A DNA stretch of 64,000 nucleotides from Didymella arachidicola (Eukaryota; Ascomycota; Dothideomycetes; Pleosporales; Didymellaceae), in the NCBI GenBank assembly GCA_016630955.3, contig CM049998.1:1426001-1490000 (forward strand), read 5' to 3'. Both the position numbers and the translations under genes were made by a program. The notes beneath the pieces are model-generated. The model was not told the origin of the DNA. It searched no databases and was given only the letters and a program-made list of their open reading frames with translations. This document shows, piece by piece, positions 22,141 through 33,041 of the stretch. Position 1 is the first letter of the stretch, and each line of letters begins with the position of its first letter.

Positions 22141-23961
22141 TAACGTAACTGCATAGCGAGTCGGCCAGCATAGCGGGTCGGCCACCCCAACAAGCCATTG
22201 GGCCTACTAATTGCAACAGTACAACACCACAACGCCGTACTGTAGCTTACAGTACAGAATATTAATCGCTGACCTCTACTACATCTTTCTCACAAGTGCG
22301 CGAATTGTGACCAGTCTCTCCGCAGCGCTTACAGTGCCTTTTACCCCTCTTGCCTGCACCTGTTCGAACCCTACCCTTGCGACTCTCCCCTTCAACCTGC
22401 GCCCTAACGTCGTATTGGGCTATTAACTCCTCTGCCTCTTCTTTTGACAGGTCTCTACCCTTCTGAATACGCTTTCTTTTCCGTGATTTGCGCTCAGAGG
22501 CTGCTTTATTTGACGCTTCAAGCTGCAGCACTCTGGCTGCCAACAACGTCTGCCCATGCAGCAGCATTGCCGTGCCTCTCTGCAGCTGATCAACAATCTC
22601 AACCATCGAAGTAGGTGACGATCCTTGGTGCTTTTGAATACGATCGCGAAGCAGCGTTGATTGAGCCTGGATCTCGTTGGCGTTGGTGGGTGTCTTAGGG
22701 TTCCATTGGAGCTCCCCTAGGAGCGGCGGTGTTGGCGTGCGGACCTTCACATTAAGCTTCGATAGCACCACTAGTGGATCGTAAGGCACTAATCCAGTTG
22801 CTTTAAAGCTTGCTCTAATGTTTGCCTCTGAAAACGCCTGCTCAAATACCTTTGCAAAGGTTGCGATGAAGGCTTTCTTGTCAATTCTGCCAATATGGTC
22901 CAATGCCAAGCCTCTGATCTCTCTACTGTACGCTCGCTTTAAGGGGGCAAAACAACCCACGTCAAGCGGCTGAAGGATGTGTGACGAGTGCGGAGGCATA
23001 CAGAGGGTAATTATCTTGTTCTCCTCGCAGAGCTCCTGGAAAGAGAGCGACTTGTAGCTCTCATGGCCGTCAAGTATTAGCAGCACGTGGCTACCCACCC
23101 TCTGGCCCTTGATCTGCTGAATAAAGTGCCTGAGCCAGGCTACACCAAGCTCGTTGGTAGTCCAGCCGTTGTTACTTACCCCAATGCGCCATTGGGACTT
23201 CAGATCAGGGTACCAAGCTTCGTTGATCTCCTTTGCTTTGAAGATGAGGTAGGGCGCGATTGCCCAGCCCATCGCGTTGATCGCAGCGATCAAAGTCACC
23301 CACTCACGGTCTCCCTGCTGGACTCCAATAGGCTGAGTACGTCTCTCTAATGCAGTAACTACTCTGACTTGATTTCCAACGCCCATCATAAACCCAGTCT
23401 CGTCAAAGTTGTAGGTATCTTCGTCCAGGATACCGTACTTGGCCTTAACGTTCTGTACCAGGTCAAACCAGGGCCCAATGACGGCTGGGTCGCTGCAGAG
23501 GACTTTCTGGCGATCCCTTTGTCGAGTTATACGCGATTTGACTCCAGGCTCGCGTTTAACAAAGGCTGAGGCCCATCGCGGGCCAACAGGGCCTGCGTCG
23601 CGTGCAGCGCGCAGTTGATTAGCCATATCTTCAACCCAACGGAGCGTTGGGCTAGATCCTTGCTGGTCAAGCTTCCTTATGTACTTCACAAGGGTCTGCT
23701 CCTCTGCCTTGGTAAGGTTTGATGATTTGGGCTGGGTATCGCGTGTTGAGCGTGTTCCAGCGCGTCGGCCTTGGAGAGTTGATCTTGGCACGTTATAGAC
23801 GATAGCAGCGCGTCGCACGCTTAGCTCTAGTGGTTTTTTAATTGCTTGGATTGCAAGCTTAATTCTCTCTTCTTTTGAAAGCAATTCAAGGGGTGGTGGT
23901 TGATCCATTGAGGTTTGAAGGTTGGTGGGCCCAATAGCTTGTTGGGGTGGCCGACCCGCTA
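22141..23961 (-). mobile_element. pogo-type DNA transposon, element 3 (main part)
   Basis: The left inverted repeat starts at 22141 (TAACGTAACTGCATAGCGAG) and runs about 64 bp to 22204. The right repeat is split: its inner half is 23928-23961, ending GGCCGACCCGCTA, and its outer half lies 14.2 kb away at 38161-38190. Reassembled, the two repeats differ at about one position. The split is at a TA dinucleotide and is caused by insertion of element 4, which duplicated that TA. The transposase gene itself is untouched. Confidence 0.9.
22262..23908 (-). CDS. pogo-type DDE transposase with CCHC knuckle, 548 aa
   Basis: Transposase of element 3. The ATG at 23908 (MDQPPPLELLSKEERIK) is the first inside the element. 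HTH region with RRAAIVYNVPRSTLQGRRAG. The DDE domain keeps D169 (YNFDETGFMMG), D280 (LLILDGHESY) and D316 (ILQPLDVGCF). Unlike elements 1, 2 and 4 it ends in a basic segment and a zinc knuckle HCKRCGETGHNSRTC, a CX2CX4HX4C nucleic-acid-binding motif more usual in retroelement Gag proteins. The open frame and intact catalytic residues suggest a functional protein, though the element's right end is now disrupted. Confidence 0.9.
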   Translation of the reverse strand: MDQPPPLELLSKEERIKLAIQAIKKPLELSVRRAAIVYNVPRSTLQGRRAGTRSTRDTQPKSSNLTKAEEQTLVKYIRKLDQQGSSPTLRWVEDMANQLRAARDAGPVGPRWASAFVKREPGVKSRITRQRDRQKVLCSDPAVIGPWFDLVQNVKAKYGILDEDTYNFDETGFMMGVGNQVRVVTALERRTQPIGVQQGDREWVTLIAAINAMGWAIAPYLIFKAKEINEAWYPDLKSQWRIGVSNNGWTTNELGVAWLRHFIQQIKGQRVGSHVLLILDGHESYKSLSFQELCEENKIITLCMPPHSSHILQPLDVGCFAPLKRAYSREIRGLALDHIGRIDKKAFIATFAKVFEQAFSEANIRASFKATGLVPYDPLVVLSKLNVKVRTPTPPLLGELQWNPKTPTNANEIQAQSTLLRDRIQKHQGSSPTSMVEIVDQLQRGTAMLLHGQTLLAARVLQLEASNKAASERKSRKRKRIQKGRDLSKEEAEELIAQYDVRAQVEGESRKGRVRTGAGKRGKRHCKRCGETGHNSRTCEKDVVEVSD

Positions 23962-25337
23962 ACGTGCACGGACAGCTCATGCCCGGAGACACCTCGTGCC
24001 CCGCCGAACACCAAGCCGCGTCTCAACACCACAGCTTCAACAGACTATAACGCTACAGCTATGGCACCTATCGACGATGCAATTAAAGATTTGAAATTGC
24101 GTGGTCCAGGAGAACACTTTACGTTGAGGGAAGTTGCTGAGAAATACCAGGTTAACCGCTCAACGCTGGGGCGAAGGTGGAGAGGCGTGACAGCGTCTCG
24201 GGAGGATGGATACTTAAATCAACAAGCTCTTAACCAACAACAAGAGCTAGAGCTTATACAATATATCACAAAGCTTACAGAGAGAGGCCTTCCTCCTACG
24301 AGAGAGATGATCAGGAATTTCTCATCTGAAGTAGCCCATCGGCAGCTGAGCGATCGATGGGTTTCTCGCTTCATTACCAGACACCAGATCCATATAATCT
24401 CAAAGTGGACCACCGCTATGGATCGTGTTCGCCACCTGGCTGATTCTGAGTCAAAATATCGTCTCTACTTTAAGCTACTGCATCAAAAGATTACTGAATA
24501 TCGCCTTGAGGCTCGAGATATATACAATATGGATGAGAAGGGCTTCTTAATTGGCTTGATAGGCAGAAGCAAGAGGGTATTTAGCAGGCGTCAATGGGAG
24601 AAGAAGGAGGTTCAAGCATCTCTCCAGGATGGATCACGCGAGTTCCTGACACTCCTGGCCTGCTGCTGCGCCGATGGGAGCTCGCTGCCTCCAAGCCTTA
24701 TCTACGCAGCTAAAAAAGGAGCTATACGATCAAGTTGGGTAGAGGATATTAAGACAGGAGAGCATGAGGTCTTTGTCTCATCATCTCCAACAGGCTGGTC
24801 AAACGACGACATAGGCCTAGCTTGGCTAGAGCAGGTGTTTGATCGCTATACAAAGCAGCGATCAGGGAGATGGCGACTGCTCATCCTTGATGGCCATGGA
24901 TCTCATGTCACGATGGAGTTTATCGACTACTGTGATCGCCACAGGATCATCCTTATAATCCTTCCCCCCCATTCGACTCATACGCTCCAGCCGCTTGACG
25001 TAGTGCTGTTTAAGCCACTCTCTCAAGCTTACTCCAATGAGCTCACCAACCATCTCCATAAGGCTCAAGGTCTTATTCCAATTAAGAAAGGAGACTTCTT
25101 CCCACTCTTCTGGAATGCCTGGATATCGTCCTTCACAGAGAGCCTCATATTAAAGGGCTTCGAAGCTACTGGGATCTGGCCGATGGATGCCCACCGAACA
25201 CCAATCTTTTGATTTCTGGGTTTCCTTCACAGAAGCCCCAAAAATCACAGCAAACGATCCGGCTCACTGCGGCCACTCTGGGAGTACCTCTAACGTCCGC
25301 CTAGGCCCCCTGCGCGACGCGCAAGGAGCTTAATAGG

Positions 25338-26999
25338 ATGGCAGAGTCTCCCTCTTCCCAGCACACAGGGTCCCCAGACTACGAGATCCCCCAGCAGTTG
25401 TATACACGCGCTCCAAGACGGCCCCAGGAGGACATGCAGCACCATGCGCCCCTTCTGAGCAGCCAGAACCCCGGTGGGGGCGCTCCCAAACCTCGAGTCT
25501 CTGATGCCGTCCAACGCCACATCGCTGAGACTCAGCAAATCACCCAGCTATGGAACACCATCACTACTGCCTTCGCAGCAGCCGTAGATCAACACGCACA
25601 GGGCTACACTAACCCGCAAGAAGCCAGGATCGCACAGGAGCTGCAGCAGAGGGTCGTTCACGCGCTGACCTCCCTCTCCCCAAGCAACTCTCCCCCTAGC
25701 TCTCGCTGGAGCAGTGACACTAATCACAGCAACCCCGGGAGCCAAGAGTCAGGACGCCGCTCTTGGGCGGACGTAGCCAGAGACCCCCAAATCTCAGATA
25801 GGGGTGCCAACCGACCCCTGATCCCTGCTAAACCCCGGCCTGGTCCGTCGGCTAAGCCCAAAGAAGACGATCGAATCTTCATAGCCATCTCCAACCCAAC
25901 AATGCGACTGCAACAACCCTCACCATTTGCGGTAAGACAGGCAGTTTGCAAGAGCATAGGAGGAATCACCCTGAGGGACATACCTGCCGCATCACCAATC
26001 AAAACAGGCTGGGCGATCACCCCAGCTAATAAGTCTATCCGGGACCAGCTTCTAACCCAAGAAAACCAGGAACTTCTAGCGAGAGCACTAGACGGAGACG
26101 CGGTAAGGGTCCCAGAACGCTGGATCAACTACGCAGTACAGGGAGTACCCAGTTCCCTTCGAACCCTCGACGGCACAGAACTACCCACGACTATCCAGCT
26201 AGTGGAGGAAGAGGTATGCTCGCAAACAGGCAGGCAGCCGGTCAGCTGCAGGGCCTCACGACATGGAGCCAACCACCGTGGCCTTACCACCTGGATCATC
26301 TCTTACAAGGAGCCAGTCCGCTCGTTCCGCCTTTTTGGTATCAGCGAGTACTCCAAGGTGATCAACAAGCACCCTACCATCCAGCGCCACAACCCAGGCT
26401 GCCAGGGCTACTGTAACGCTGCCCGATGCACCCAGGTAGCGCGCTGCGTGCACTGTGGAGACCGCACAGACAGACACCAAGGACCGTACGGGGACAACTG
26501 CGCCCACAAAGCCGTGTGCGCCAACTGCCACGGACCACACCCAGCTAGCCACGCCAACTGCCCTGCAGCCCCTCGCCGGGTCAACGGACACAGCATCAAG
26601 CCTACAAGAGCCGAGCTGAAGGCTATCCGACGCGCAGGCAAGATAGCACAGCAGCACCTCTACAGGACAGTCGAAGAGACCCTCAGACAGGCAACGCTTC
26701 AGCCTGAGACTACTCCTCTAGAGGCATCGGAGACAGCGCCTCCCCAGCCTCCCACCCAGAGGCAAGAAGGAGATAGCAGGGCTTCCGCATCACTTCCTAC
26801 AACGACTAACTCCTATCCATCCTCCTCTTCCACTGGCAGAGCAAAGAGACCAAGGCGGGCCGCCACAGGCCAGAGAAGCCTCAATGTAGGACAGCTGTCT
26901 GCCGGCAGCATCCGCCCACAATCGACTATCCACACTGACCCGTCCACCTCGGAGAGGGAAGACACCAGCATGAGCGATGACCCGCCATCGTCATGCTAG
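25338..26999 (+). CDS. LINE-A ORF1, Gag-like zinc-knuckle protein, 553 aa
   Basis: Predicted RNA-binding nucleoprotein of LINE-A. The N-terminal 190 residues are Ser/Pro/Gln-rich and probably disordered. A folded region (about 190-340, IFIAISNPTMRL onward) is followed by a Cys/His cluster at about 355-408 (CQGYCN, RCVHCGDRTDRH, CANCHGPHPASHANC), i.e. CCHC-type knuckles typical of fungal LINE ORF1. The tail is low complexity with a basic AKRPRRAATGQRS patch. The stop overlaps the start of ORF2 by seven bases, so ORF2 is probably made by reinitiation or frameshifting. Confidence 0.9.
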   Translation: MAESPSSQHTGSPDYEIPQQLYTRAPRRPQEDMQHHAPLLSSQNPGGGAPKPRVSDAVQRHIAETQQITQLWNTITTAFAAAVDQHAQGYTNPQEARIAQELQQRVVHALTSLSPSNSPPSSRWSSDTNHSNPGSQESGRRSWADVARDPQISDRGANRPLIPAKPRPGPSAKPKEDDRIFIAISNPTMRLQQPSPFAVRQAVCKSIGGITLRDIPAASPIKTGWAITPANKSIRDQLLTQENQELLARALDGDAVRVPERWINYAVQGVPSSLRTLDGTELPTTIQLVEEEVCSQTGRQPVSCRASRHGANHRGLTTWIISYKEPVRSFRLFGISEYSKVINKHPTIQRHNPGCQGYCNAARCTQVARCVHCGDRTDRHQGPYGDNCAHKAVCANCHGPHPASHANCPAAPRRVNGHSIKPTRAELKAIRRAGKIAQQHLYRTVEETLRQATLQPETTPLEASETAPPQPPTQRQEGDSRASASLPTTTNSYPSSSSTGRAKRPRRAATGQRSLNVGQLSAGSIRPQSTIHTDPSTSEREDTSMSDDPPSSC

Positions 27000-29900
27000 A
27001 ACACCCCTACAACATACCAGCCCACAACAGGCGTCAACAGCACAGTCTACCAAGCAGACAACTCCGTGTATGCTGGGCCAACGTCGGCAGATGCTCGCCC
27101 TGGCACATCACAACACTAGAGCTGGCCTTCCAGAAGGGCATAGATGTCGTGTGTGTTCAAGAGCCCTTCGCATGTGCCAACTCAAGAACATCCACTCACC
27201 CTGGTTTCAAGCACCTAGCACCTATCAGCACCTGGGACAGCCCCAACACACCAGGCTCAGTCCGCCCTAGAGTGATGACATACATCCGCAGAGGCCGCCA
27301 CCTACGGTACCAGGCTAGAGAGAGTCTCAACCACCCAGACATGCTATGGGCGGTAGTAAATGGAGTCGCCATACTCAACTGCTACAGACAGCCACACACC
27401 CCAGACGTCATTCAATACGTCACACATCTGACACCCCCTCAGCTCTGCCTTGTCGGGGGCGACTTTAACGCCAGACACGAATCCTTTGAGCCTACCATCA
27501 CTGCAGCCAACGGAGGAGTGGAGCTAGCTAGATGGGCTGCCAACGCGTCTATGGACTACATTGGTGTGCCAGGGCAGCCAACACACTGCGCTGGTCACGT
27601 TCTTGACCTCACCTTCTCTAACATCCCGTTTGCCCAGTCTGCTGTCGATGCTAGCATGCACAGCGGCTCAGATCATGAGACGATAGTGACCTCTGTCCCC
27701 ATCTCCACACCAGGCACTCCGCAACTAGAACAGTACCACTACAGAGTTCCAGAGGCGAGCCTAGCTAAGTTCGCTGGGCTGGTAGAAATGGGTGCCCAAA
27801 ACATCGCAGACCCGCTTGCAACACAGGATGCAGCACAGCTAGAAGAATGCGTCACGCTGCTCACAGAGGCTATACAGCACTCTGTACAGGCAGCAGGCAA
27901 GCTCAACCGCAAGGAAGGCCGCGCTGCACCATGGTGGACCGAGGAGTGCAAGACCGCCTACCAGGCCTACAAACGTGCTAGACAGCTCTGCTCTGGCAGT
28001 CTACCAGAGGAGAGACAGGCCTTCAAGACTACCGTCCGACAGGCCAAGAGGCAGTACTGGAGGCACGTCATCGATAACGCTAGAGACGACAAGGACCTGT
28101 TCAAGATCATTGCCTGGCACAAGCTCACGCCAGAGAACCAGGACACTCCCCTCGAAGTGAACAACAGAACGATATCAGACCCCCTAGAGAAAGCAGAGGC
28201 ACTTAGACAGGAAGTTCTCAACCGCTACACAGCAGAAGATGACCTCGGACAGCGTCCAGACCAGGAGGCTGCAGCCACCCTCCCGTGGAGCACACACATC
28301 TCACTTGAGGAGTGTGAGCGAAACACGATAGGGGTGTCAAGCACATCACCAGGTACTGACCGCTCTACAGTGCGACTACTCCGCGCCTGCTGGACTCAGG
28401 TGGGGGAACTCGTACGAAGGATCTTCCAGCGGTGTCTTGAACTCAACCACTTCCCGGCGCAATGGAAGCTTGCAGAGGTAGCCATGATACCGAAAGTGGG
28501 GAAAACAGACCGGACATCGCCCCGCTCCTGGAGACCGATAGCGCTTCTGTCTTGTATTGGAAAGGGACTCGAACGAACTGTGGCTAGACGTATTGCATGG
28601 ACTGCCATGACACACAAGATCCTCAGCCCCCAGCATGGCGGCGCGCTTCCAAAACGCTCTGCAGCAGACCTCACTGCAGCGTTCACCCACGACACTGAAG
28701 CAGCATGGGTGCTTGGAAAGCACGTCACTATGGTCACCCTAGATGTGCAAGGCGCGTTTGACGCTCTCCTGAAGAACCGCCTGTTGCATCGGATGGCCCA
28801 ACAGGGCTGGCCACAAAGGACGATCCTCTTTGTAGACTCATTCCTAACTGACCGGAGGGTGCAAGTCCGCCTTGGCCAGGTCACCACTCCTAGCTACGCA
28901 GTTGCCTGCGGCACACCCCAGGGGTCGCCTCTCTCACCCGTCCTGTACACACTGTACCTGGCAGAGCTACTATCCATGGACACTGAACGGAGGTTTGGGT
29001 ACGCAGACGACATATGTCTATACCAGGCCTCACACTCTATGGACGACAACGTCGAGCTCCTCGCAGAAGACCTAAGGGAGATCAGAGCATGGGGTGAGGC
29101 TAATAAGGTTACCTTTGCTCCAGAAAAGCAGGAAATGATCCACCTGACCAGACAGCGGAGCAGCTATGCGCCTCCCTGCGTCGTAGATGAACAGCTCACG
29201 ATCTATCCAATCCTCCCGGGTGGAGAGCACAGTCAGCCAGCCCTGCGCTGGTTAGGCGTGTGGTTTGACCGCAGACTCACCTTCCGACGGCATGTAGCTA
29301 CGCGCACGGCAAAAGCTGCCAAGGTAGCCTATCACATTCGCAGCCTAGCTAGGACTACCTATGGACCCCCAGCCAGCTCCCTCCGCAAGGCCACTGTTGC
29401 CTGTGTGTACCCATCACTCCTGTATGGAACTGAATGCTGGTACAGAGGCCGCACCAAAAAGCCACACACACTTAAACCAGGCAGGCCACAAGAGGTCAGC
29501 GCTTACATTGGGTGGCACATAGCTGCCATAGACAAAACACTAGCCATAGCGGCAAGAGGCATCCTACCAGCGTGGAGAACAACCCCTATAGCTGCACTCT
29601 TCCGAGACGCCGGACTGCTACCGGCAGCAGTGGCACTCGAGGAAGCCAGACTCAGATTTGCAACCCACCTGCGCACTACAGATGCAGACCACCCTCTCAC
29701 TAGGCGCACAGCAGTACCTATCGTAAACAGGGGCGTAAAAACCGGACAACCCCAGCGAGTCAAGACGAAAGTCCAACAGATGGCATCTCTTCTACCAGAG
29801 ACCCCCAGGACTACACTCTCAGCCCCTCACTACTCGACTGGCTGCCGAACAGACCCGACGCTTAGCCTAGACAAGAAGACTGCAGCTAAGGCTTTTAAAG

Positions 29901-30826
29901 AATGGTGGGCCCAGCTCTCACCACTAGAAGTCACTATCTTCTCAGATGGCTCTGAACAGTACACAAAGGAAGGAGAAAAGCGGGTTACCTACGGCTTTGC
30001 AGTGTATCAGAACGGAAAACAACTGCACACTGGACGCGGGTCACTCAACCCTACCTCGCACGTCTTCGACGCGGAAGTAGTAGGAGCATGGAGAGGCCTC
30101 CAGCATACCGTAAGGCAACCAGAGCTCCGCACCCGCCGAATCTGGCTGTGCATAGACAGCACCTCAGTGGTCTGGTGCCTCAGGGGCGACGCACCTCCTA
30201 CCTCTCAATGGGCTTTCCTGGAGTGCCATGGCGCCATGGAGACACACGACGTCTCTATCAAATGGGCCCCTGGACACCTAGACATTGAGGGGAACGAGGC
30301 AGCAGACAGATTAGCCAACCTAGAAGCCCAGCACCCCTCACCCCCGACTGGAAAAGCCGCTCTGCCTACACTCTCAGGCATCAAGACGATAGCCCGCAAG
30401 ACACTGCGACACACACAACAGACCTGGTGGTCTGACAAGAAGACTAAGCTCTCGAAATGGTACAAGAGCTGGGACTTGGACTATGCACCACGCAGCAGTC
30501 CAAGGGAACTAGACCTACCAAGGGCCACGTTAGCCAGGCTCCTCTCCATCCAATCTAGGCATGGGGACTTTGCCTGGTATCACCGAATGTACAATCACAA
30601 GGATGCAAACCTTAGCTGCTCATGCGGGCGCGACAAGACGCCAGAGCACCTCGTGCTCTGCCGCAAGACCCGCGGGAGCTTTAGCAGATGGCCGCTGCGA
30701 CCACTAATACTACCATCCAGCCAGGCTGATGGCCTAGCGTACACTGCAGCACTAGTGAAGGAGCCAGAGGCCTTTGACGCCTTTGTCAAACTTACACAGT
30801 ACTTCACCAAGATCTGCCCCCGCTAG
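26993..30826 (+). CDS. LINE-A ORF2, endonuclease/reverse transcriptase/RNase H, 1277 aa
   Basis: Replicase for target-primed reverse transcription. An AP-type endonuclease (EEP) occupies about residues 25-225 (VCVQEPFA; GGDFNARH; SGSDHETI). The RT domain runs about 480-760 (TLDVQGAFDALL; GTPQGSPLSPVLY; FGYADDI with the catalytic Asp pair at 672-673). RNase H is at about 980-1110 (IFSDGSEQ with D985; VFDAEVVGA; IDSTSVVW; GNEAADRLA). A C-terminal CSCGRDKTPEHLVLC knuckle closes the protein. All key residues are present and the frame is open throughout. ATG at 26993 overlaps the ORF1 stop (ATGCTAG). Confidence 0.93.
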   Translation: MLEHPYNIPAHNRRQQHSLPSRQLRVCWANVGRCSPWHITTLELAFQKGIDVVCVQEPFACANSRTSTHPGFKHLAPISTWDSPNTPGSVRPRVMTYIRRGRHLRYQARESLNHPDMLWAVVNGVAILNCYRQPHTPDVIQYVTHLTPPQLCLVGGDFNARHESFEPTITAANGGVELARWAANASMDYIGVPGQPTHCAGHVLDLTFSNIPFAQSAVDASMHSGSDHETIVTSVPISTPGTPQLEQYHYRVPEASLAKFAGLVEMGAQNIADPLATQDAAQLEECVTLLTEAIQHSVQAAGKLNRKEGRAAPWWTEECKTAYQAYKRARQLCSGSLPEERQAFKTTVRQAKRQYWRHVIDNARDDKDLFKIIAWHKLTPENQDTPLEVNNRTISDPLEKAEALRQEVLNRYTAEDDLGQRPDQEAAATLPWSTHISLEECERNTIGVSSTSPGTDRSTVRLLRACWTQVGELVRRIFQRCLELNHFPAQWKLAEVAMIPKVGKTDRTSPRSWRPIALLSCIGKGLERTVARRIAWTAMTHKILSPQHGGALPKRSAADLTAAFTHDTEAAWVLGKHVTMVTLDVQGAFDALLKNRLLHRMAQQGWPQRTILFVDSFLTDRRVQVRLGQVTTPSYAVACGTPQGSPLSPVLYTLYLAELLSMDTERRFGYADDICLYQASHSMDDNVELLAEDLREIRAWGEANKVTFAPEKQEMIHLTRQRSSYAPPCVVDEQLTIYPILPGGEHSQPALRWLGVWFDRRLTFRRHVATRTAKAAKVAYHIRSLARTTYGPPASSLRKATVACVYPSLLYGTECWYRGRTKKPHTLKPGRPQEVSAYIGWHIAAIDKTLAIAARGILPAWRTTPIAALFRDAGLLPAAVALEEARLRFATHLRTTDADHPLTRRTAVPIVNRGVKTGQPQRVKTKVQQMASLLPETPRTTLSAPHYSTGCRTDPTLSLDKKTAAKAFKEWWAQLSPLEVTIFSDGSEQYTKEGEKRVTYGFAVYQNGKQLHTGRGSLNPTSHVFDAEVVGAWRGLQHTVRQPELRTRRIWLCIDSTSVVWCLRGDAPPTSQWAFLECHGAMETHDVSIKWAPGHLDIEGNEAADRLANLEAQHPSPPTGKAALPTLSGIKTIARKTLRHTQQTWWSDKKTKLSKWYKSWDLDYAPRSSPRELDLPRATLARLLSIQSRHGDFAWYHRMYNHKDANLSCSCGRDKTPEHLVLCRKTRGSFSRWPLRPLILPSSQADGLAYTAALVKEPEAFDAFVKLTQYFTKICPR

Positions 30827-31199
30827 CTCCTGCAGCCCTGCAACAGCAGCAAACACCTGCACCTAGTTCTGCTAGGTCCAGCACAATCGATGCAACACTC
30901 TTCACCCCTCCACCCCTCCACCCCTTCACCCCCTCCACTCACACGATGTCTCTTTCTCTCTCTCCTACGGCACATATATGCCTCAGAATGCAAGGAAATT
31001 ACCCTAATATACATACATCGCTTAGCCTCCCCAACTGGACGGGGAGCTGTAGTTCTGAAATGGTAACAATACCCGCGCAGGCAGGAAATGCTTTCTAAGG
31101 TAGTGTATCAGCACTGTAATTCCATAGCTTAGCACGTCGTACATGCCCTTCGGGAGGCGAGATGATGGACTTATTCCACATCAACTAGACGAAAAATGA

Positions 31200-31234
31200 A
31201 TACCAACCAACCAACCAACCAGCCGATGGATGCC
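31200..31234. repeat. LINE-A CCAA tail plus middle target-site copy
   Basis: The (CCAA)n tail of LINE-A copy 1 runs into CCGATGGATGCC (31223-31234), the middle of three copies of the 12-bp target sequence; the others are at 25180-25191 and 37268-37279. Copy 2 starts immediately after it. Confidence 0.9.
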
Positions 31235-31379
31235 ACCGAACACCAATCTTTTGATTTCTGGGTTTCCTTCACAGAAGCCCCAAAAATCACAGCAAACGAT
31301 CCGGCTCACTGCGGCCACTCTGGGAGTACCTCTAACGTCCGCCTAGGCCCCCTGCGCGACGCGCAAGGAGCTTAATAGG

Positions 31380-33041
31380 ATGGCAGAGTCTCCCTCTTCC
31401 CAGCACACAGGGTCCCCAGACTACGAGATCCCCCAGCAGTTGTATACACGCGCTCCAAGACGGCCCCAGGAGGACATGCAGCACCATGCGCCCCTTCTGA
31501 GCAGCCAGAACCCCGGTGGGGGCGCTCCCAAACCTCGAGTCTCTGATGCCGTCCAACGCCACATCGCTGAGACTCAGCAAATCACCCAGCTATGGAACAC
31601 CATCACTACTGCCTTCGCAGCAGCCGTAGATCAACACGCACAGGGCTACACTAACCCGCAAGAAGCCAGGATCGCACAGGAGCTGCAGCAGAGGGTCGTT
31701 CACGCGCTGACCTCCCTCTCCCCAAGCAACTCTCCCCCTAGCTCTCGCTGGAGCAGCGACACTAATCACAGCAACCCCGGGAGCCAAGAGTCAGGACGCC
31801 GCTCTTGGGCGGACGTAGCCAGAGACCCCCAAATCTCAGATAGGGGTGCCAACCGACCCCTGATCCCTGCTAAACCCCGGCCTGGTCCGTCGGCTAAGCC
31901 CAAAGAAGACGATCGAATCTTCATAGCCATCTCTAACCCAACAATGCGACTGCAACAACCCTCACCATTTGCGGTAAGACAGGCAGTTTGCAAGAGCATA
32001 GGAGGAATCACCCTGAGGGACATACCTGCCGCATCACCAATCAAAACAGGCTGGGCGATCACCCCAGCTAATAAGTCTATCCGGGACCAGCTTCTAACCC
32101 AAGAAAACCAGGAACTTCTAGCGAGAGCACTAGACGGAGACGCGGTAAGGGTCCCAGAACGCTGGATCAACTACGCAGTACAGGGAGTACCTAGTTCCCT
32201 CCGAACCCTCGACGGCACAGAACTACCCACGACTATCCAGCTAGTGGAGGAAGAGGTATGCTCGCAAACAGGCAGGCAGCCGGTCAGCTGCAGGGCCTCA
32301 CGACATGGAGCCAACCACCGTGGCCTTACCACCTGGATCATCTCTTACAAGGAGCCAGTCCGCTCGTTCCGCCTTTTTGGTATCAGCGAGTACTCCAAGG
32401 TGATCAACAAGCACCCTACCATCCAGCGCCACAACCCAGGCTGCCAGGGCTACTGTAACGCTGCCCGATTCACCCAGGTAGCGCGCTGCGTGCACTGTGG
32501 AGACCGCACAGACAGACACCAAGGACCGTACGGGGACAACTGCGCCCACAAAGCCGTGTGCGCCAACTGCCACGGACCACACCCAGCTAGCCACGCCAAC
32601 TGCCCTGCAGCCCCTCGCCGGGTCAACGGACACAGCATCAAGCCTACAAGAGCCGAGCTGAAGGCTATCCGACGCGCAGGCAAGATAGCACAGCAGCACC
32701 TCTACAGGACAGTCGAAGAGACCCTCAGACAGGCAACGCTTCAGCCTGAGACTACTCCTCTAGAGGCATCGGAGACAGCGCCTCCCCAGCCTCCCACCCA
32801 GAGGCAAGAAGGAGATAGCAGGGCTTCCGCATCACTTCCTACAACGACTAACTCCTATCCATCCTCCTCTTCCACTGGCAGAGCAAAGAGACCAAGGCGG
32901 GCCGCCACAGGCCAGAGAAGCCTCAATGTAGGACAGCTGTCTGCCGGCAGCATCCGCCCACAATCGACTACCCACACTGACCCGTCCACCTCGGAGAGGG
33001 AAGACACCAGCATGAGCGATGACCCGCCATCGTCATGCTAG
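31380..33041 (+). CDS. LINE-A copy 2 ORF1, 553 aa
   Basis: Open copy of the Gag-like protein. It differs from copy 1 by two amino acids: a Cys-to-Phe change in the zinc-knuckle region (AARF versus AARC) and one Ile-to-Thr near the C-terminus. Loss of that Cys may weaken one zinc site. The stop overlaps the ORF2 start as in copy 1. Confidence 0.9.
   Translation: MAESPSSQHTGSPDYEIPQQLYTRAPRRPQEDMQHHAPLLSSQNPGGGAPKPRVSDAVQRHIAETQQITQLWNTITTAFAAAVDQHAQGYTNPQEARIAQELQQRVVHALTSLSPSNSPPSSRWSSDTNHSNPGSQESGRRSWADVARDPQISDRGANRPLIPAKPRPGPSAKPKEDDRIFIAISNPTMRLQQPSPFAVRQAVCKSIGGITLRDIPAASPIKTGWAITPANKSIRDQLLTQENQELLARALDGDAVRVPERWINYAVQGVPSSLRTLDGTELPTTIQLVEEEVCSQTGRQPVSCRASRHGANHRGLTTWIISYKEPVRSFRLFGISEYSKVINKHPTIQRHNPGCQGYCNAARFTQVARCVHCGDRTDRHQGPYGDNCAHKAVCANCHGPHPASHANCPAAPRRVNGHSIKPTRAELKAIRRAGKIAQQHLYRTVEETLRQATLQPETTPLEASETAPPQPPTQRQEGDSRASASLPTTTNSYPSSSSTGRAKRPRRAATGQRSLNVGQLSAGSIRPQSTTHTDPSTSEREDTSMSDDPPSSC

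Larger units (their letters stand above)
25192..31222 (+). mobile_element. LINE-A copy 1, full length, coding-competent
   Basis: A 6.0-kb non-LTR retrotransposon with a 146-bp 5' leader, two overlapping frames (ORF1 25338-26999; ORF2 26993-30826), a 3' UTR with a CTCCCC...GGGGAG hairpin (about 31027-31050), and a tail of CCAA repeats (about 31200-31222). A 12-bp target duplication CCGATGGATGCC lies at 25180-25191 and again at 31223-31234. Domain content (CCHC Gag-like ORF1; endonuclease, RT and RNase H in ORF2) fits the fungal Tad-like group. Both frames are open, so this copy may be active. Confidence 0.93.
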
